A stretch of DNA of 64,000 nt from Legionellaceae bacterium (GTDB lineage Bacteria > Pseudomonadota > Gammaproteobacteria > Legionellales > Legionellaceae): the NCBI GenBank assembly GCA_029210085.1, contig JARGPP010000003.1, forward strand, positions 32,333-96,332. The letters run 5' to 3'. Numbering within the stretch: the stretch's first letter is position 1; each line of letters opens with the position of its first letter. Shown here piece by piece: positions 30,017 through 40,022 of this stretch. The translations under genes and the position numbers were made by a program. The notes beneath the pieces are model-generated. The model ran no database searches, was not told where the DNA came from, and worked only from the letters and a program-made list of their open reading frames with translations.

Positions 30017-30348
30017 CTTATATTTCTCTGAAATAGTTTGTTAAAAAAATCAAGATTGATAATCAAGCTCCACACACACGGGGCTTTACAGGCAGTACGT
30101 AGGCAAGAATAGAGATAGGGCGTAGTTACAATTTTTACTTTCCTAGTCATAAATTCAATCAACTTCTCCTTGTTTTAATAAAGCTATCCCGTGCAATTTC
30201 AATCTCAAATATAGGCATCAACTTTTTTGAATATAAAGAACAATTGCTAGCCCTAGGGGCTAGGTGACTTACCCACATACCTTAGACAAAGCAAGATATG
30301 CAGGTAGAAAGCCGTTTCTAGCGAGGATTTTAGCCTCTGCAAGATATC
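30017..30348. other. Intergenic region with short hairpins
   Basis: About 330 bases between an NTF2-like gene and the mdh stop. On the minus strand, shortly after mdh, there is a TAGAAA / TTTCTA stem with a four-base loop (about 30310-30330) and further on CTAGCCC / GGGCTAG (about 30250-30268). None has a T tract that would make it a clear terminator. No gene seen. Confidence 0.4.
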
Positions 30349-31398
30349 CTAATCTTTTAAAAGACCTAAGTCTTTCACAGCTTCACGCTCTGCACGAAGC
30401 TCAGCCAAGGTTGCATCAAATTTTTCTTGACTATATGCATTGAATTCCAAATCACGCACAACACGAATGCCTTCTTCAGAATATACACGTGTGCCATCAG
30501 GACCGGAATGTCCAACACGCTCAATTAAATGTGATTCACGACGACAAGGAAAAGAGAACATTAAACCTTCATCAACACCATATTCACCTTGCGAGCACAG
30601 TGCCATTGAAAAGGTCTCCCCTTTAGGCGTATCTGTAGTCAAATGTTGAACCCCTCTGATAATCGCATTCGCAGCAGACGCCGCAGAAGATGCACCGCGC
30701 TCTTTTAAAACAGCAGCACCACGCTGTTGTATGGTAGAAACAAACGTTTCTTTTAACCATACTTCATCTTGAATTAGAGAGGTTACAGGTAACCCATTGA
30801 TTTTAGCACTATAAAAATCAGGATATTGTGTTGCTGAGTGATTTCCCCAAATTGTCATTTGAGAAACTTCTGTAATATCTACATCTGCTTTTTTAGCCAG
30901 TTGATTGCGTGCACGTAACTCATCAAGAGTCATCATGGCGTAAAAGCGGCTATCCGGCACATCTTTTGCATGATGCTTTGCAATCAGCGCATTCGTATTA
31001 CAAGGATTACCTACCACAAATACGCGTACATCACTGTTAGCATAATCATTAATGGCGCGACCCTGCTCAATGAAAATTTCACCGTTCACTTGCAGTAAAT
31101 CTGCTCGTTCCATACCTGGTTTCCGAGGAACAGAACCCACTAAAAATGCCCAATGAACCCCCATCATCGCTTCTTTCAAGCTCGACGTACATTCGACATG
31201 CTTCAAACGTGGGAAAGCACAATCTTCAAGCTCCATGGCCACGCCTTTTAAAGCAGGCAATGCTTGTGGTAATTCAAGTAAGTGTAATTCAACATCCGTA
31301 TCATCACCAAATAACTGACCGGATGCGATTCTAAACAATAATGCATACCCAATTTGTCCCGCAGCCCCTGTAATTGCAACTCGAACGCGTTTATTCAT
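30349..31398 (-). CDS. mdh: Malate dehydrogenase
   Basis: NAD-dependent malate dehydrogenase of 349 residues, interconverting malate and oxaloacetate in the TCA cycle. It starts [20 protein letters not shown] with the Rossmann glycines, then [18 protein letters not shown] (substrate-binding arginines, about 91-108), [13 protein letters not shown] (about 127-139), and the catalytic histidine in [15 protein letters not shown] (about 186-200). Slightly longer than the usual 325-330 residues because of the C-terminal [18 protein letters not shown] helix. It diverges from hemW. Confidence 0.96.
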   Translation of the reverse strand: MNKRVRVAITGAAGQIGYALLFRIASGQLFGDDTDVELHLLELPQALPALKGVAMELEDCAFPRLKHVECTSSLKEAMMGVHWAFLVGSVPRKPGMERADLLQVNGEIFIEQGRAINDYANSDVRVFVVGNPCNTNALIAKHHAKDVPDSRFYAMMTLDELRARNQLAKKADVDITEVSQMTIWGNHSATQYPDFYSAKINGLPVTSLIQDEVWLKETFVSTIQQRGAAVLKERGASSAASAANAIIRGVQHLTTDTPKGETFSMALCSQGEYGVDEGLMFSFPCRRESHLIERVGHSGPDGTRVYSEEGIRVVRDLEFNAYSQEKFDATLAELRAEREAVKDLGLLKD

Positions 31399-31451
31399 TT
31401 AATTTATCTCCTATCTCGCGATATAATAAGCTTTTATAAAAATCGTGTCCC

Positions 31452-32585
31452 ATGTTACCACTATCACTTTATATTCACATCCCTTGGTGTATTCAAAAAT
31501 GTCCTTACTGCGATTTTAACTCGCACCAAAGCCCAAAGACGCTGCCAGAACTTCAATATGTTCATGCTTTACTAAAAGACTTAGATCATGATTTAGCACT
31601 ATTTCCTGCTCGTCCAATCAGCTCTATTTTTATCGGTGGCGGCACACCTAGTTTATTATCTGAATCAGCCTATGCTCTGCTATTTGAAGGCTTAAATAAA
31701 CGCTTAACCTTCGCCCAACAAATTGAAATAACACTTGAAGCAAATCCAGGCAGTGCTGAGCAAACACGTTTTAAAGCGTATCGTACACTCGGTATCAACC
31801 GCTTGTCCTTAGGCATACAAAGCTTTAATAAAACACATTTAAAAGCATTAGGGCGTGTTCATAACGACAAAGAAGCACACCGTGCCATTGAAGCTGCACG
31901 AAGAGCGGGTTTTGATAATATCAATCTAGACCTCATGCACGGTTTGCCTGAACAATCTGTCTCTATGGGCATGCAAGATTTAGAAACTGCGCTTTCTTAT
32001 ACACCAGAACACCTTTCTTGGTATCAACTCACACTCGAGCCTAATACTGTCTTTTATAAAAAGCCTCCCAAACTTCCTCATGATGATATAACCTATGATT
32101 TAGAGCAAAAAGGACATGCATACCTTGCAGAAAATATGTATGAAAAGTATGAAATATCTGCCTTCTCAAAACCTCAAAAACAAGCACAACATAATTTAAA
32201 CTATTGGCAATTTGGTGATTATTATGGGATAGGTGCTGGGGCACATGGTAAGTTAACAACGCCTGATCTCAAAAAAATTTACCGCACACGAAAACAACGC
32301 CAGCCTAGAGATTATTTAAATCCCAGCAAAGCGCAGCTTGTTGAGAAACAGTGGATTCATGTCCGTGATTTGATTTTTGAGTTTATGCTCAATACAACGC
32401 GCCTTGAGCAACCCATTCCCTATGCTCTGTTCACACAACATACAGGGCTCAACATCAATACACTCATACCCAAACTTAAAGCAGCAGAGCAACAAGGTCT
32501 TTTACGTTGTAGTCAAACGCACTGGCACGTCACGCCATTTGGACGTCGTTTTACCAACGATTTACAACGCTTATTCTTGCCATAA
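31452..32585 (+). CDS. hemW: Radical SAM heme chaperone HemW
   Basis: HemW-type radical SAM protein of 377 residues (formerly called coproporphyrinogen III oxidase-like) that binds heme and delivers it to respiratory proteins. It begins MLPLSLYIHIPWCIQKCPYC with the CxxxCxxC cluster, here followed by DF as in HemW, then IFIGGGTPSLLS (about 55-66), LGIQSFNKTHLKALGR (about 117-132) and NINLDLMHGLPEQS (about 158-171). The HemW C-terminal domain is present. No strong ribosome-binding site precedes the ATG. plsY follows after 56 bases. Confidence 0.94.
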   Translation: MLPLSLYIHIPWCIQKCPYCDFNSHQSPKTLPELQYVHALLKDLDHDLALFPARPISSIFIGGGTPSLLSESAYALLFEGLNKRLTFAQQIEITLEANPGSAEQTRFKAYRTLGINRLSLGIQSFNKTHLKALGRVHNDKEAHRAIEAARRAGFDNINLDLMHGLPEQSVSMGMQDLETALSYTPEHLSWYQLTLEPNTVFYKKPPKLPHDDITYDLEQKGHAYLAENMYEKYEISAFSKPQKQAQHNLNYWQFGDYYGIGAGAHGKLTTPDLKKIYRTRKQRQPRDYLNPSKAQLVEKQWIHVRDLIFEFMLNTTRLEQPIPYALFTQHTGLNINTLIPKLKAAEQQGLLRCSQTHWHVTPFGRRFTNDLQRLFLP

Positions 32586-32641
32586 CCCCACGCCACCTGC
32601 CATACTCAACGCTTAAAATCACTCATTTAATCGGAGAAACC

Positions 32642-33280
32642 ATGCTCACCTTACTGTTTCTTGTATTTTGTGTGGCTGCTGCTTATGCACTTGGCTCTTT
32701 ATGCTCAGCTGTGGTTGTCTGCCGTATAGCCAAATTGCCCGACCCACGCACTGAAGGTTCAAAAAACCCTGGTGCCACCAACGTTCTTCGGATTGCTGGG
32801 AAAAAATACGCAGCCTTAGTCTTGGTTGCTGATTTTTTAAAAGGCTTATTAGCAATATGGATTGCCATCGTGCTACAACTCAATCCTTTTGGGCAAGCAC
32901 TTGTTGGCCTTGCTGCGGTACTAGGACACATCTACCCTGCATTTTTTGACTTTAAAGGGGGTAAAGGGGTTGCAACAACGCTCGGCGTCTTATTTGGACT
33001 CCACCCCATGTTTGGCGTACTTGCAATCCTAACCTGGGTCACTGTTGCTTACTTTAGCCGTTATTCATCCCTTGCATCCATCGTTGCCATTACTTTAAGC
33101 CCATTTTATGCCTTACTTGCATTCAATGAACAACAGGCTTTTTTCCCTTTAGTTGCGCTCTCGCTCGCTGTTCTTTATCAACATCAAGATAATATGAAAC
33201 GCTTGCTTAACGGCAGTGAATCAAAAATTAATCTTCAGACTAACAAAAAAAATAAAACATCTAAGAAAAAAGCCAAATAG
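32642..33280 (+). CDS. plsY: Glycerol-3-phosphate acyltransferase PlsY
   Basis: Polytopic membrane enzyme of 212 residues that acylates glycerol 3-phosphate from acyl-phosphate. Three conserved loops are visible: AYALGSLCSAVVVCRI (about 14-29), the GSKNPGATNVLRIAGKKYA segment (about 39-57), and GHIYPAFFDFKGGKGVATTLG (about 98-118, here broken only in quotation). A GGAG ribosome-binding sequence stands just before the ATG. The tail is unusually lysine-rich (TNKKNKTSKKKAK). Confidence 0.95.
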   Translation: MLTLLFLVFCVAAAYALGSLCSAVVVCRIAKLPDPRTEGSKNPGATNVLRIAGKKYAALVLVADFLKGLLAIWIAIVLQLNPFGQALVGLAAVLGHIYPAFFDFKGGKGVATTLGVLFGLHPMFGVLAILTWVTVAYFSRYSSLASIVAITLSPFYALLAFNEQQAFFPLVALSLAVLYQHQDNMKRLLNGSESKINLQTNKKNKTSKKKAK

Positions 33281-33315
33281 GGTCTGCTGACCATTCACCG
33301 ACCTGTCTATATCTG

Positions 33316-33389
33316 CTGGGCCCGATTTATTTGGGCCACCCAGTAGTTAGAATGTATTATAAATATCAACGCATTATTTATAATACATT
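33316..33389. repeat. Two adjacent inverted repeats between plsY and the 232-residue gene
   Basis: First, CTGGG/CCCAG with inner CCC/GGG pairing (33316-33323 and 33333-33343), a GC-rich hairpin after plsY that may act in termination although no T tract follows. Second, a perfect 14-bp inverted repeat AATGTATTATAAAT / ATTTATAATACATT at 33351-33364 and 33376-33389 with an 11-base spacer. The second is AT-rich and could be an operator or hairpin for the downstream gene. Confidence 0.55.
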
Positions 33390-33480
33390 AATAAAAAAAC
33401 CAAAAAAAAACCATTGTGGACATTAAGATAAAGGTGTGTAAAAATATTTACCCTTTAAAATAAAGTCTGGACCATAAAAA

Positions 33481-34179
33481 ATGACAACTGAAATAACATA
33501 TAGGTTACTTTATGAAAAATATAAAGAATCTATTCCTGATGGTGATTTAGACAACTGCCGACTACATGATATATTAGAAAAAGACATGCTACCTGATAAT
33601 GCTCTGGCGTTTCCTCATCTAGAGACAGTAGAGTCCTTTATTGAGTATTGTGAAGATAAGCCTCAATTGGATAATTGCTACACCAATGCTACAACCATTT
33701 TAGATAAGCTCATTCCACCCCAGCACTTTGCTTCTCTTTGTATCGACCAAGCATCACTCAAAAAAGCAATCATTCTCCAATATGAAAATTGTGAATGGAT
33801 TGCTGAATATACTGTAGGCTTTCAAGAAAAGCACTTCTTTAATTATTTATCAGAACAGCAAATAGAGCGCATCATAGGAAGCCTACAACAGTTTAGACCT
33901 TTTGTGTATGACATCGCACACGCACTGGTCGATAACGATGAGTCGACAACTGAAGAACTGCATAAAACAGCCACTCAAATTGCTCAAATGATCATGCACA
34001 ATTTTTCTAATGAGAAACGCATTCTACATCTTGAAAGCCTACACAGCGAACAACAAAGTGTTGCTGATTTATCTATCTTCCAAGATAAAAAACGATCACT
34101 CAAAGATGCATTCGAACAAGATGTAGTCATTTCAGAAAGAAAAATACAGAAAGAAAACCGTGACTCTCCTACGATATAG
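33481..34179 (+). CDS. Hypothetical protein, 232 residues
   Basis: No family recognised. Soluble and acidic, with a probable helical structure throughout and no signal or membrane segment. Features: [20 protein letters not shown] near the N-terminus, [20 protein letters not shown] in the middle (about 100-119), and the charged tail [18 protein letters not shown]. The ribosome-binding site is weak (GGA 13 bases upstream). Its end overlaps the end of convergent tsaD by 11 bases. The long AT-rich upstream region with palindromes and the lack of relatives suggest an accessory, possibly secreted-effector gene, which is inference. Confidence 0.6.
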   Translation: MTTEITYRLLYEKYKESIPDGDLDNCRLHDILEKDMLPDNALAFPHLETVESFIEYCEDKPQLDNCYTNATTILDKLIPPQHFASLCIDQASLKKAIILQYENCEWIAEYTVGFQEKHFFNYLSEQQIERIIGSLQQFRPFVYDIAHALVDNDESTTEELHKTATQIAQMIMHNFSNEKRILHLESLHSEQQSVADLSIFQDKKRSLKDAFEQDVVISERKIQKENRDSPTI

Positions 34180-35203
34180 AACTATTCGTTAATAAAGGCA
34201 TACGTGCATAGACTTCAATCGCGTGACTTGTGTCACGCGCACCCTGCATTAGATGCAAACACCCCGTATAAGCAACCATCGCACCATTATCCGTGCAATA
34301 TTCTAAACGCGGAAAACAAACCTCGCCACCATATGCTTTCATACGTGTGGTAAATGCGGCACGAAGCGCACGATTAGCACCAACGCCTCCTGCAACCACC
34401 AAGCGAGTACTACCCGTTGATGCTAAGGCACGCATTGTTTTAGTCCAAAGGGTTTCAATGATCGCCTCTTGAAAAGCTTTTGCAATAGCTACTTTATCGA
34501 GTGATGTCTGTTTACTATTTTTCCATGCCATCATCGCATGCGTTTTTAAACCACTAAAACTAAAATCAAAACCAGGTCTATTTAGCATGGGTCGTGGAAA
34601 CGGAGCAATAGCAGGTAACTCACCTGCTTGCACCTCTTTATCCGCTAGCGCTGCTAATAAAGGCCCACCTGGATACTCAAATCCCATGAGCTTTGCTGTT
34701 TTATCAAACGCCTCACCTACCGCATCATCCAAAGTTTCGCCTAATAAAGTATAATCACCCAAATCACGTGCTTCTATTAATTGTGTATGTCCACCAGACA
34801 CCAGCAATGCTGTAAATGGAAAAGCTAATTGAGGCGAGTCTAGTTTGGCCGCCAAAAGATGTGCTTCTAGATGATGCACTGCAATTGATGGAATGCCTAA
34901 AGCAAAGCTCAAGCTCTTCGCAAAAGATGCGCCCACCAAAAGCGCCCCCATTAAACCAGGACCTTGTGTATATGCAATGGCATCAATATCTGTTTTTTTT
35001 AGCTTGGCTTCTTCTAATACAGCATCCACTAAAGGCACAATATGTTTCACATGATCGCGCGAAGCAAGCTCAGGCACCACACCACCAAATTTGCGATGTG
35101 TGACAACCTGAGAATGTAAAGCATGGGCTAGAAGCCCATGTTTTGATGAATAGAGCGCAACCCCAGTCTCATCACAAGACGATTCAATTCCTAAAACAAG
35201 CAC
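34169..35203 (-). CDS. tsaD: tRNA N6-adenosine threonylcarbamoyltransferase TsaD
   Basis: TsaD (Gcp/YgjD) of 344 residues, which with TsaB, TsaC and TsaE makes t6A37 of ANN-decoding tRNAs. It begins [18 protein letters not shown], has the metal-binding HHLEAHLLA (about 110-118), [18 protein letters not shown] (about 134-151) and [16 protein letters not shown] (about 159-174), then [12 protein letters not shown] (about 271-282). Length is standard. It converges on the 232-residue gene with an 11-base overlap. Confidence 0.97.
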   Translation of the reverse strand: MLVLGIESSCDETGVALYSSKHGLLAHALHSQVVTHRKFGGVVPELASRDHVKHIVPLVDAVLEEAKLKKTDIDAIAYTQGPGLMGALLVGASFAKSLSFALGIPSIAVHHLEAHLLAAKLDSPQLAFPFTALLVSGGHTQLIEARDLGDYTLLGETLDDAVGEAFDKTAKLMGFEYPGGPLLAALADKEVQAGELPAIAPFPRPMLNRPGFDFSFSGLKTHAMMAWKNSKQTSLDKVAIAKAFQEAIIETLWTKTMRALASTGSTRLVVAGGVGANRALRAAFTTRMKAYGGEVCFPRLEYCTDNGAMVAYTGCLHLMQGARDTSHAIEVYARMPLLTNSSIS

Positions 35204-35219
35204 AAAAAATTCCTAAATT

Positions 35220-36182
35220 TCACATTCCAAGAGACAAATCATCTTCATCGTCATCATCATCGTCGTCATCAAATGAAAGCGTTGCTGAGTTTGTACCAAC
35301 ATTTGTAACCACTTGATCGTAAAACTCTGCAAGGTCAACTATTTCTTCACCAGCAACAGGCTTTGGGCCCTCATAAATACATGTTTGAAGCGCATCGTTA
35401 TTTAGCATCTCCCACATCCCGGGACCTTCTCCTGGCTTCATCCAGCCTTCAACCCCACCTTCTTTCCTCAGTTGATAACCATTTTTTACCAAGGTAAGAC
35501 GTACTGTTTCTTGAAACATCTTGTCCATTAACTCTTTTCTTTCGTCAGGAATATCCTCTCCTTCATCATCTTGCATGTCCATATCAACAAATTTTTGGGT
35601 AAACGTTAATGCGCCTGTATCCCCATCAATATTGACCATACCTGATATATCAACGGGGCCATCATAATCAACCTCCCCATTCAGTCCGGCTTTATTGAAC
35701 ATATCCTCTATGTGATGAGCAGCGCCTCGAGCACCTGCTGTTAATCCTGTCTGATCAGCAACACCCTTAGCAAGTCCAGGTACAAAGTCATTAAGAAACC
35801 ACGCTGTATTTGTCCATGGTTGTAAATTTTCATTTAAAGCGACAGCACCTTGTTTAGACCATGCAATAATCTTAAGCATCGAGGTATCAAATCTATCATA
35901 CCCTTGGACACCTGAATCTACTAGCTCCTTACTTTTCGCTTTAAAATCCTTCAGAGCCGCATCTGCTTTTGCTTGTTGTTTTTTCTGTGCAGGTGTTCCT
36001 GCTTTTGCCGCTAATTCATCTTGCTCCGCTTTTCTGAGTGCCGCATCGGCGTCTCGCTCACGCTCTACTTTTTTTAATTTGTCATACTCGGTTTCCCGAA
36101 TTGATTTCATCAATGCTTCTCTTGCTTCAGCTGCTTTTTTACCAGCCTTAGCCACATCTTTTTCACCTTTATTACTGCTCAT
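35220..36182 (-). CDS. Unknown protein with coiled-coil N-terminus and acidic C-terminus, VQGY-motif family
   Basis: No known family. The ATG at 36182 is used (320 residues, MSSNKGEKDVAKAGKK) because GAGG precedes it by about 9 bases; the frame is open 26 codons further up inside lpxH. Residues about 10-90 are lysine/glutamate/alanine-rich and coiled-coil-like. A motif VQGYDRFD follows at 92-99. The middle holds DVSGMVN-like Gly/Asp-rich sequence and ends in SFDDDDDDDDEDDLSLGM. It overlaps the lpxH 3' end by 11 bases. The VQGY motif recurs in the 73-residue protein at 61345. The acidic tail and coiled coil suit an effector candidate (inference). Confidence 0.65.
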   Translation of the reverse strand: MSSNKGEKDVAKAGKKAAEAREALMKSIRETEYDKLKKVERERDADAALRKAEQDELAAKAGTPAQKKQQAKADAALKDFKAKSKELVDSGVQGYDRFDTSMLKIIAWSKQGAVALNENLQPWTNTAWFLNDFVPGLAKGVADQTGLTAGARGAAHHIEDMFNKAGLNGEVDYDGPVDISGMVNIDGDTGALTFTQKFVDMDMQDDEGEDIPDERKELMDKMFQETVRLTLVKNGYQLRKEGGVEGWMKPGEGPGMWEMLNNDALQTCIYEGPKPVAGEEIVDLAEFYDQVVTNVGTNSATLSFDDDDDDDDEDDLSLGM

Positions 36183-36909
36183 AACGATCCTCAATAAGCT
36201 CAAAATTAAACCCTGTTGTTCTATTATAGCACAGAGCTGATGGCGGTGCATCCCAATCACTCAAAACATACTGTTGATAAGACTTTCCTACCTGTACATG
36301 CTTGGTTAAACCTGGCTTATGTGTGTGGCCATGAATAACAATCTGTGCATCACATTGCTTTAAGTGCTGAATCAATGCATCTGGATTCACATCCATAATC
36401 TCTGCTTTCTTTCGTGTGTTTGTTGCACTTTTCAGCCGCATACCCATCACAATCTGTGTGCGCAGTTTGCGCGGTAACGTCATGAAGCCAGCAGGAAACC
36501 ATCGATTACGTGTAAAAAACCTTAGCCACTGGTGTGCTTTATCTGCTGTGCAATATCTGTCTCCATGAACCAATACAACGCGATTAGCACCCAAATAAAT
36601 CACAGTTGGCTCTTCTAAAACTATCAGTCCTGCACGTGTAAAAAAAGCATCACCTAATAAAAAATCGCGATTACCCCGCATAAAATAGACTTTCATGCCC
36701 TTTTGACTCAATGCAGCAAGACGCGCTGCAATTGTATCACTCCAAGCATTAAAGGTATCATCACCAGCCCAAACATGAAAAAAATCACCTAAGATATATA
36801 ATGTTTGCGTTTTTGTCTCAACCCAATCTAAAAATACCTCAAACCGCCTTAAAATATCTGGCATGTCTGGATGCAAATGTAAGTCCGAAATAAAAACAGC
36901 TTCAATCAT
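36172..36909 (-). CDS. lpxH: UDP-2,3-diacylglucosamine diphosphatase LpxH
   Basis: Calcineurin-like phosphoesterase of 245 residues that hydrolyses UDP-2,3-diacylglucosamine to lipid X in lipid A synthesis. Metal-binding motifs are complete: ISDLHLHPDMP (about 7-17), YILGDFFHVW (about 38-47), MRGNRDFLLG (about 75-84), VLVHGDRYC (about 113-121) and VIHGHTHKPGLTKH (about 194-207). Length is standard. The start overlaps the end of minC by 4 bases and the end overlaps the next gene by 11 bases, giving a minC-lpxH-unknown operon. Confidence 0.96.
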   Translation of the reverse strand: MIEAVFISDLHLHPDMPDILRRFEVFLDWVETKTQTLYILGDFFHVWAGDDTFNAWSDTIAARLAALSQKGMKVYFMRGNRDFLLGDAFFTRAGLIVLEEPTVIYLGANRVVLVHGDRYCTADKAHQWLRFFTRNRWFPAGFMTLPRKLRTQIVMGMRLKSATNTRKKAEIMDVNPDALIQHLKQCDAQIVIHGHTHKPGLTKHVQVGKSYQQYVLSDWDAPPSALCYNRTTGFNFELIEDRYEQ

Positions 36910-37631
36910 AATAACTCAACATCAATCCGCTCGCCTTTCAACAAAATTTGACAAGGCTTAGTGCAAGGCTCCATGGTCTCCGGCAAACGATAAACACCAG
37001 CAATAGAAACCAACTCTGGATCAAACGACTGACAAAAAATACGTGCTGTCTGATTACCCGAAATACCGGCAAGCACACGCCCTCTTAATGTCCCATACAC
37101 ATGAATATTACCCTCAGCCAATAACTCCGCACCATGACCAATTGAGGCTGTAACAATTAAATCTCCCTGACTCACAACCTGCTGACCGGAACGTACAGGC
37201 GTTGTTAATAATTTGGTATGGACACTCGTGGGTACCTGCACCTCTTTCTGCGAAACAGGTTCTGCATCATCCTCAGTGATACGCTTATCATGAGTTGAAG
37301 AAGAACGTAACGTTGCAAGACCCATCGCTACCGCTCGCTCACGAAACAACGCGCTTCCTCCTTGCACCGCAATAGGGAATAAACCATGGCTACGTGCACA
37401 GGTGCATAATGCGGACAAATCAACCTTTGCTTCAGGAACTAAAGTGCAATCCAAGACAATCGGTGCTTGCTCAAAAAGCCGAGGCGCTTTTGCAACCAAT
37501 GCTTCTAGTTGATCATTAAACCCTTTTGTATCTGCTTCAAGCACCTGGAGTACTGTTAAAGTATATAAACGCCCTTTAAGTTTAAATGCTTTTAATTTCA
37601 ACACATTATCTGTCATGCTATTGATATCCAT
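36906..37631 (-). CDS. minC: Septum site-determining protein MinC
   Basis: MinC of 241 residues, the FtsZ-polymer inhibitor of the Min division-site system. The N-terminal domain has FKLKGRLYTLTVLQVLEAD and VLDCTLVPEA, and the C-terminal beta-helix domain has VRSGQQVVSQGDLIVTASIG (about 147-166), HVYGTLRGRVLAG and ARIFCQSFDPELVSIAGVY. ATG at 37616 (MTDNVLKLK) is an alternative start. minD and minE are not adjacent. It diverges from fadD. Confidence 0.93.
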   Translation of the reverse strand: MDINSMTDNVLKLKAFKLKGRLYTLTVLQVLEADTKGFNDQLEALVAKAPRLFEQAPIVLDCTLVPEAKVDLSALCTCARSHGLFPIAVQGGSALFRERAVAMGLATLRSSSTHDKRITEDDAEPVSQKEVQVPTSVHTKLLTTPVRSGQQVVSQGDLIVTASIGHGAELLAEGNIHVYGTLRGRVLAGISGNQTARIFCQSFDPELVSIAGVYRLPETMEPCTKPCQILLKGERIDVELL

Positions 37632-37687
37632 TCGCGTTTTTTTTGTTTATACTATCACGCAGCTATTCTCAACAAAAGGTCAACAAC

Positions 37688-39343
37688 GTGGATAAATTGT
37701 GGCTGGAACAATATCCGGATGGTGTTCCACATACCATCAACAGCAATGCCTATTCCTCGCTCACAGCCCTCTTTGATGAAGTCTGTCAGCAACATAAAGA
37801 CCGCACCGCATACATTAATTTTGGGCATAAACTGACTTATTCAAAACTTGAGGCCTTAAGTCGTCACTTCTCTGCATACCTTCAAAGCCTAGGATTAACC
37901 CAAGGCGCTCGTGTCGCAATCATGCTCCCGAACGTACTACAGTATCCCATTGCTCTATTTGCGATTTTGCGTGCGGGATATGTAGTCGTAAATACCAATC
38001 CACTCTACACAGCAGACGAAATAAGCCATCAAATCAATGACTCAAACGCAGAAGCGATTATTGTACTGGCAAATTTCGCAACCACTGTTGAAAAAGCATT
38101 GCCTAATATGCCAAATCTTAAGCATGTTGTTATTACAGAAGTTGGCGATGTATTGTCGACAATCAAACGCGTTACCATTAATGCCATCTTAAAACATGTC
38201 AAAAAGCAAGTCCCACCCTATCAAATACGACAAGCCATAACCTGGCAAAAAGCACTCTCTATTGGCTCCAAAAAGTCATTTTCTGCACCAGCACTTGCCC
38301 ATGAAAACTTAGCATTTATTCAATATACCGGCGGTACCACAGGCATTTCCAAGGGGGCTATGCTGACGCACGGCAATTTAATTGCAAATGTAATGCAAGC
38401 GTTTGCTTGGATTACTCCTATTGGTATCAGCCAGGACGATATCATCGTTACAGCTTTGCCGCTTTATCATATTTTCTCACTAACAGCGAATTGCCTCACT
38501 TTTTTTAAAGCAGGTGCTACAAATATATTAATTACGAACCCACGAGATATTACCGGTTTTATTAAAACAATTAAAAACACACAATTTACAGCCATTACTG
38601 GCGTAAACACTTTATTTAATGCACTACTCAACCACCCCCAATTTACAAGCATCGACTTTTCAAAAATTCGTCTTGCGCTTTCAGGAGGTATGGCCTTACA
38701 AAAAAGTGTTGCTGAAGCCTGGCATACAAAAACCAATACCTACGCACTTGAAGCTTATGGCCTCACTGAGACAAGCCCAGCGGTTACCATTAATCCTTTA
38801 ACCATGAAAACATACAATGGCAGCATTGGTCTTCCTCTGCCATCAACTGATATTGCTATTCGCGATGAAAATGGTAACAATCTCGCCTTAGGCGAATCAG
38901 GTGAGTTATGTATCAAAGGCCCTCAAGTCATGCCAGGATACTGGCAACGAGCCGATGAGACCAGTTTGGTTTTTTGGCCTGATGGATTTCTTCGCACAGG
39001 CGACGTCGCAAAAGTCAACAAACAAGGCTTTGTTTATTTAGTCGATCGAAAAAAAGATATGATCTTAGTCTCAGGATTTAACGTCTATCCGAATGAAGTC
39101 GAGCAAATTATCGGTCTTATGCCAGGTGTTTTAGAAGTAGGAGTCGTTGGTGTTGAAGATAACTTAGGTGGCGAAGCTGTAAAAGCATGTATTGTGAAAC
39201 GCGACCCAACACTAACAGAAGAGCAAGTCATTATGCACTGCAGAAAGCACCTGACTGCCTATAAAGTTCCTAAAATTTTCGCCTTCTATGATGAGCTTCC
39301 TAAAACCAATGTTGGGAAAGTACTACGTCGAAAACTGAAGTAA
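37688..39343 (+). CDS. fadD: Long-chain-fatty-acid-CoA ligase
   Basis: AMP-forming acyl-CoA synthetase of 551 residues. The GTG at 37688 is the preferred start: AAAAGG lies 8 bases upstream and the protein then begins (M)DKLWLEQYPDGVP, as in FadD, while the longer in-frame start at 37643 adds an atypical MFILSRSYSQQKVNN. Motifs: YTGGTTGISKGAMLTH (about 213-228), AYGLTETSPAVT (about 356-367), WLRTGDVA-type LRTGDVAKVN (about 429-438) and DMILVSGFNVYPNEVE, and PKTNVGKVLRRKLK at the C-terminus. It activates host or environmental fatty acids for beta-oxidation. Confidence 0.94.
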   Translation: MDKLWLEQYPDGVPHTINSNAYSSLTALFDEVCQQHKDRTAYINFGHKLTYSKLEALSRHFSAYLQSLGLTQGARVAIMLPNVLQYPIALFAILRAGYVVVNTNPLYTADEISHQINDSNAEAIIVLANFATTVEKALPNMPNLKHVVITEVGDVLSTIKRVTINAILKHVKKQVPPYQIRQAITWQKALSIGSKKSFSAPALAHENLAFIQYTGGTTGISKGAMLTHGNLIANVMQAFAWITPIGISQDDIIVTALPLYHIFSLTANCLTFFKAGATNILITNPRDITGFIKTIKNTQFTAITGVNTLFNALLNHPQFTSIDFSKIRLALSGGMALQKSVAEAWHTKTNTYALEAYGLTETSPAVTINPLTMKTYNGSIGLPLPSTDIAIRDENGNNLALGESGELCIKGPQVMPGYWQRADETSLVFWPDGFLRTGDVAKVNKQGFVYLVDRKKDMILVSGFNVYPNEVEQIIGLMPGVLEVGVVGVEDNLGGEAVKACIVKRDPTLTEEQVIMHCRKHLTAYKVPKIFAFYDELPKTNVGKVLRRKLK

Positions 39344-39420
39344 TTTGAATCAAAAATCTCTTGTTCATCCAAGAAAACTCGCATATAGTGGCTGATTGTT
39401 ATCACGATGAAGGAAAGTAC

Positions 39421-39816
39421 ATGAAGAAAATAACCCTATTTTGCTCAACACTTGCACTAAACCTGATGTCCACCATGGCCCTTGCTGTTCCCCCAAAAAT
39501 GCTGATTACACATAATCAGACCAACCTTGAGTCTAATGCATTTGTTGCCGGCACGATTCCTTCACAGCATCCAACCAAAGCGAACTCAGATGGTCGTGTC
39601 ATGTGGGCTTCTGTCAGAATGGCATGCTTTGGTCATATCACAAATGGGAAGTGTCCTGCATTAATTAAAGTAGGAACAGACACACCTAATCCTGTTGAGT
39701 TAGGCATGGTCACTGTTGATTTAAGTAATGGCGATATTCAACCTAAAGAATTACATGCAAATGGCTACACCATGGTTGTTGATGGTCCTGCTGAAACAAC
39801 GTTGCGTAAAGGATAA
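39421..39816 (+). CDS. Exported protein of unknown function, 131 residues
   Basis: ATG at 39421 follows a GAAGGAAAG ribosome-binding sequence and opens a signal peptide, MKKITLFCSTLALNLMSTMA, with cleavage probably after LAVP or MALA. The mature part has KMLITHNQTNLESNAFVAG and WASVRMACFGHITNGKCP, containing two cysteines (about 78 and 87 in the precursor) that could form a disulphide. Frame is open 20 codons further up but without signal-peptide character. No family recognised. It follows fadD by 77 bases. Confidence 0.75.
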   Translation: MKKITLFCSTLALNLMSTMALAVPPKMLITHNQTNLESNAFVAGTIPSQHPTKANSDGRVMWASVRMACFGHITNGKCPALIKVGTDTPNPVELGMVTVDLSNGDIQPKELHANGYTMVVDGPAETTLRKG

Positions 39817-39960
39817 TAAAATAGACACATCTCAGGCTATTGCCAATTCGTCGAACTGCCGCCTAATTGCCTGGATACTCTGCATATATTATTCTTTTGA
39901 TTTTTAAAAGACCTGCTTTCAGTGCCTACTTAACGCCTCGTATTCCTGAGACAAGTAGAT

Positions 39961-40006
39961 GGGGCGCAAATATAAACAGTCCTAATATTTTTTATTTTTG
40001 CGCCCC
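39961..40006. repeat. Perfect 10-bp GC-rich inverted repeat between convergent genes
   Basis: GGGGCGCAAA at 39961-39970 and TTTGCGCCCC at 39997-40006, with a 26-base AT-rich loop, just before the stop of the convergent 312-residue gene. It can fold from either strand but has no following T tract on either. A role as transcription barrier between the converging genes is plausible. Confidence 0.5.
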
Positions 40007-40022
40007 AATTCAATACTAAGCC

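Noticed and set aside
34169..34179. Overlap of tsaD with the 232-residue gene as sign of a false gene.
   Set aside because: Tail-to-tail overlaps of about 10 bases are common, and the frame is long and uninterrupted.
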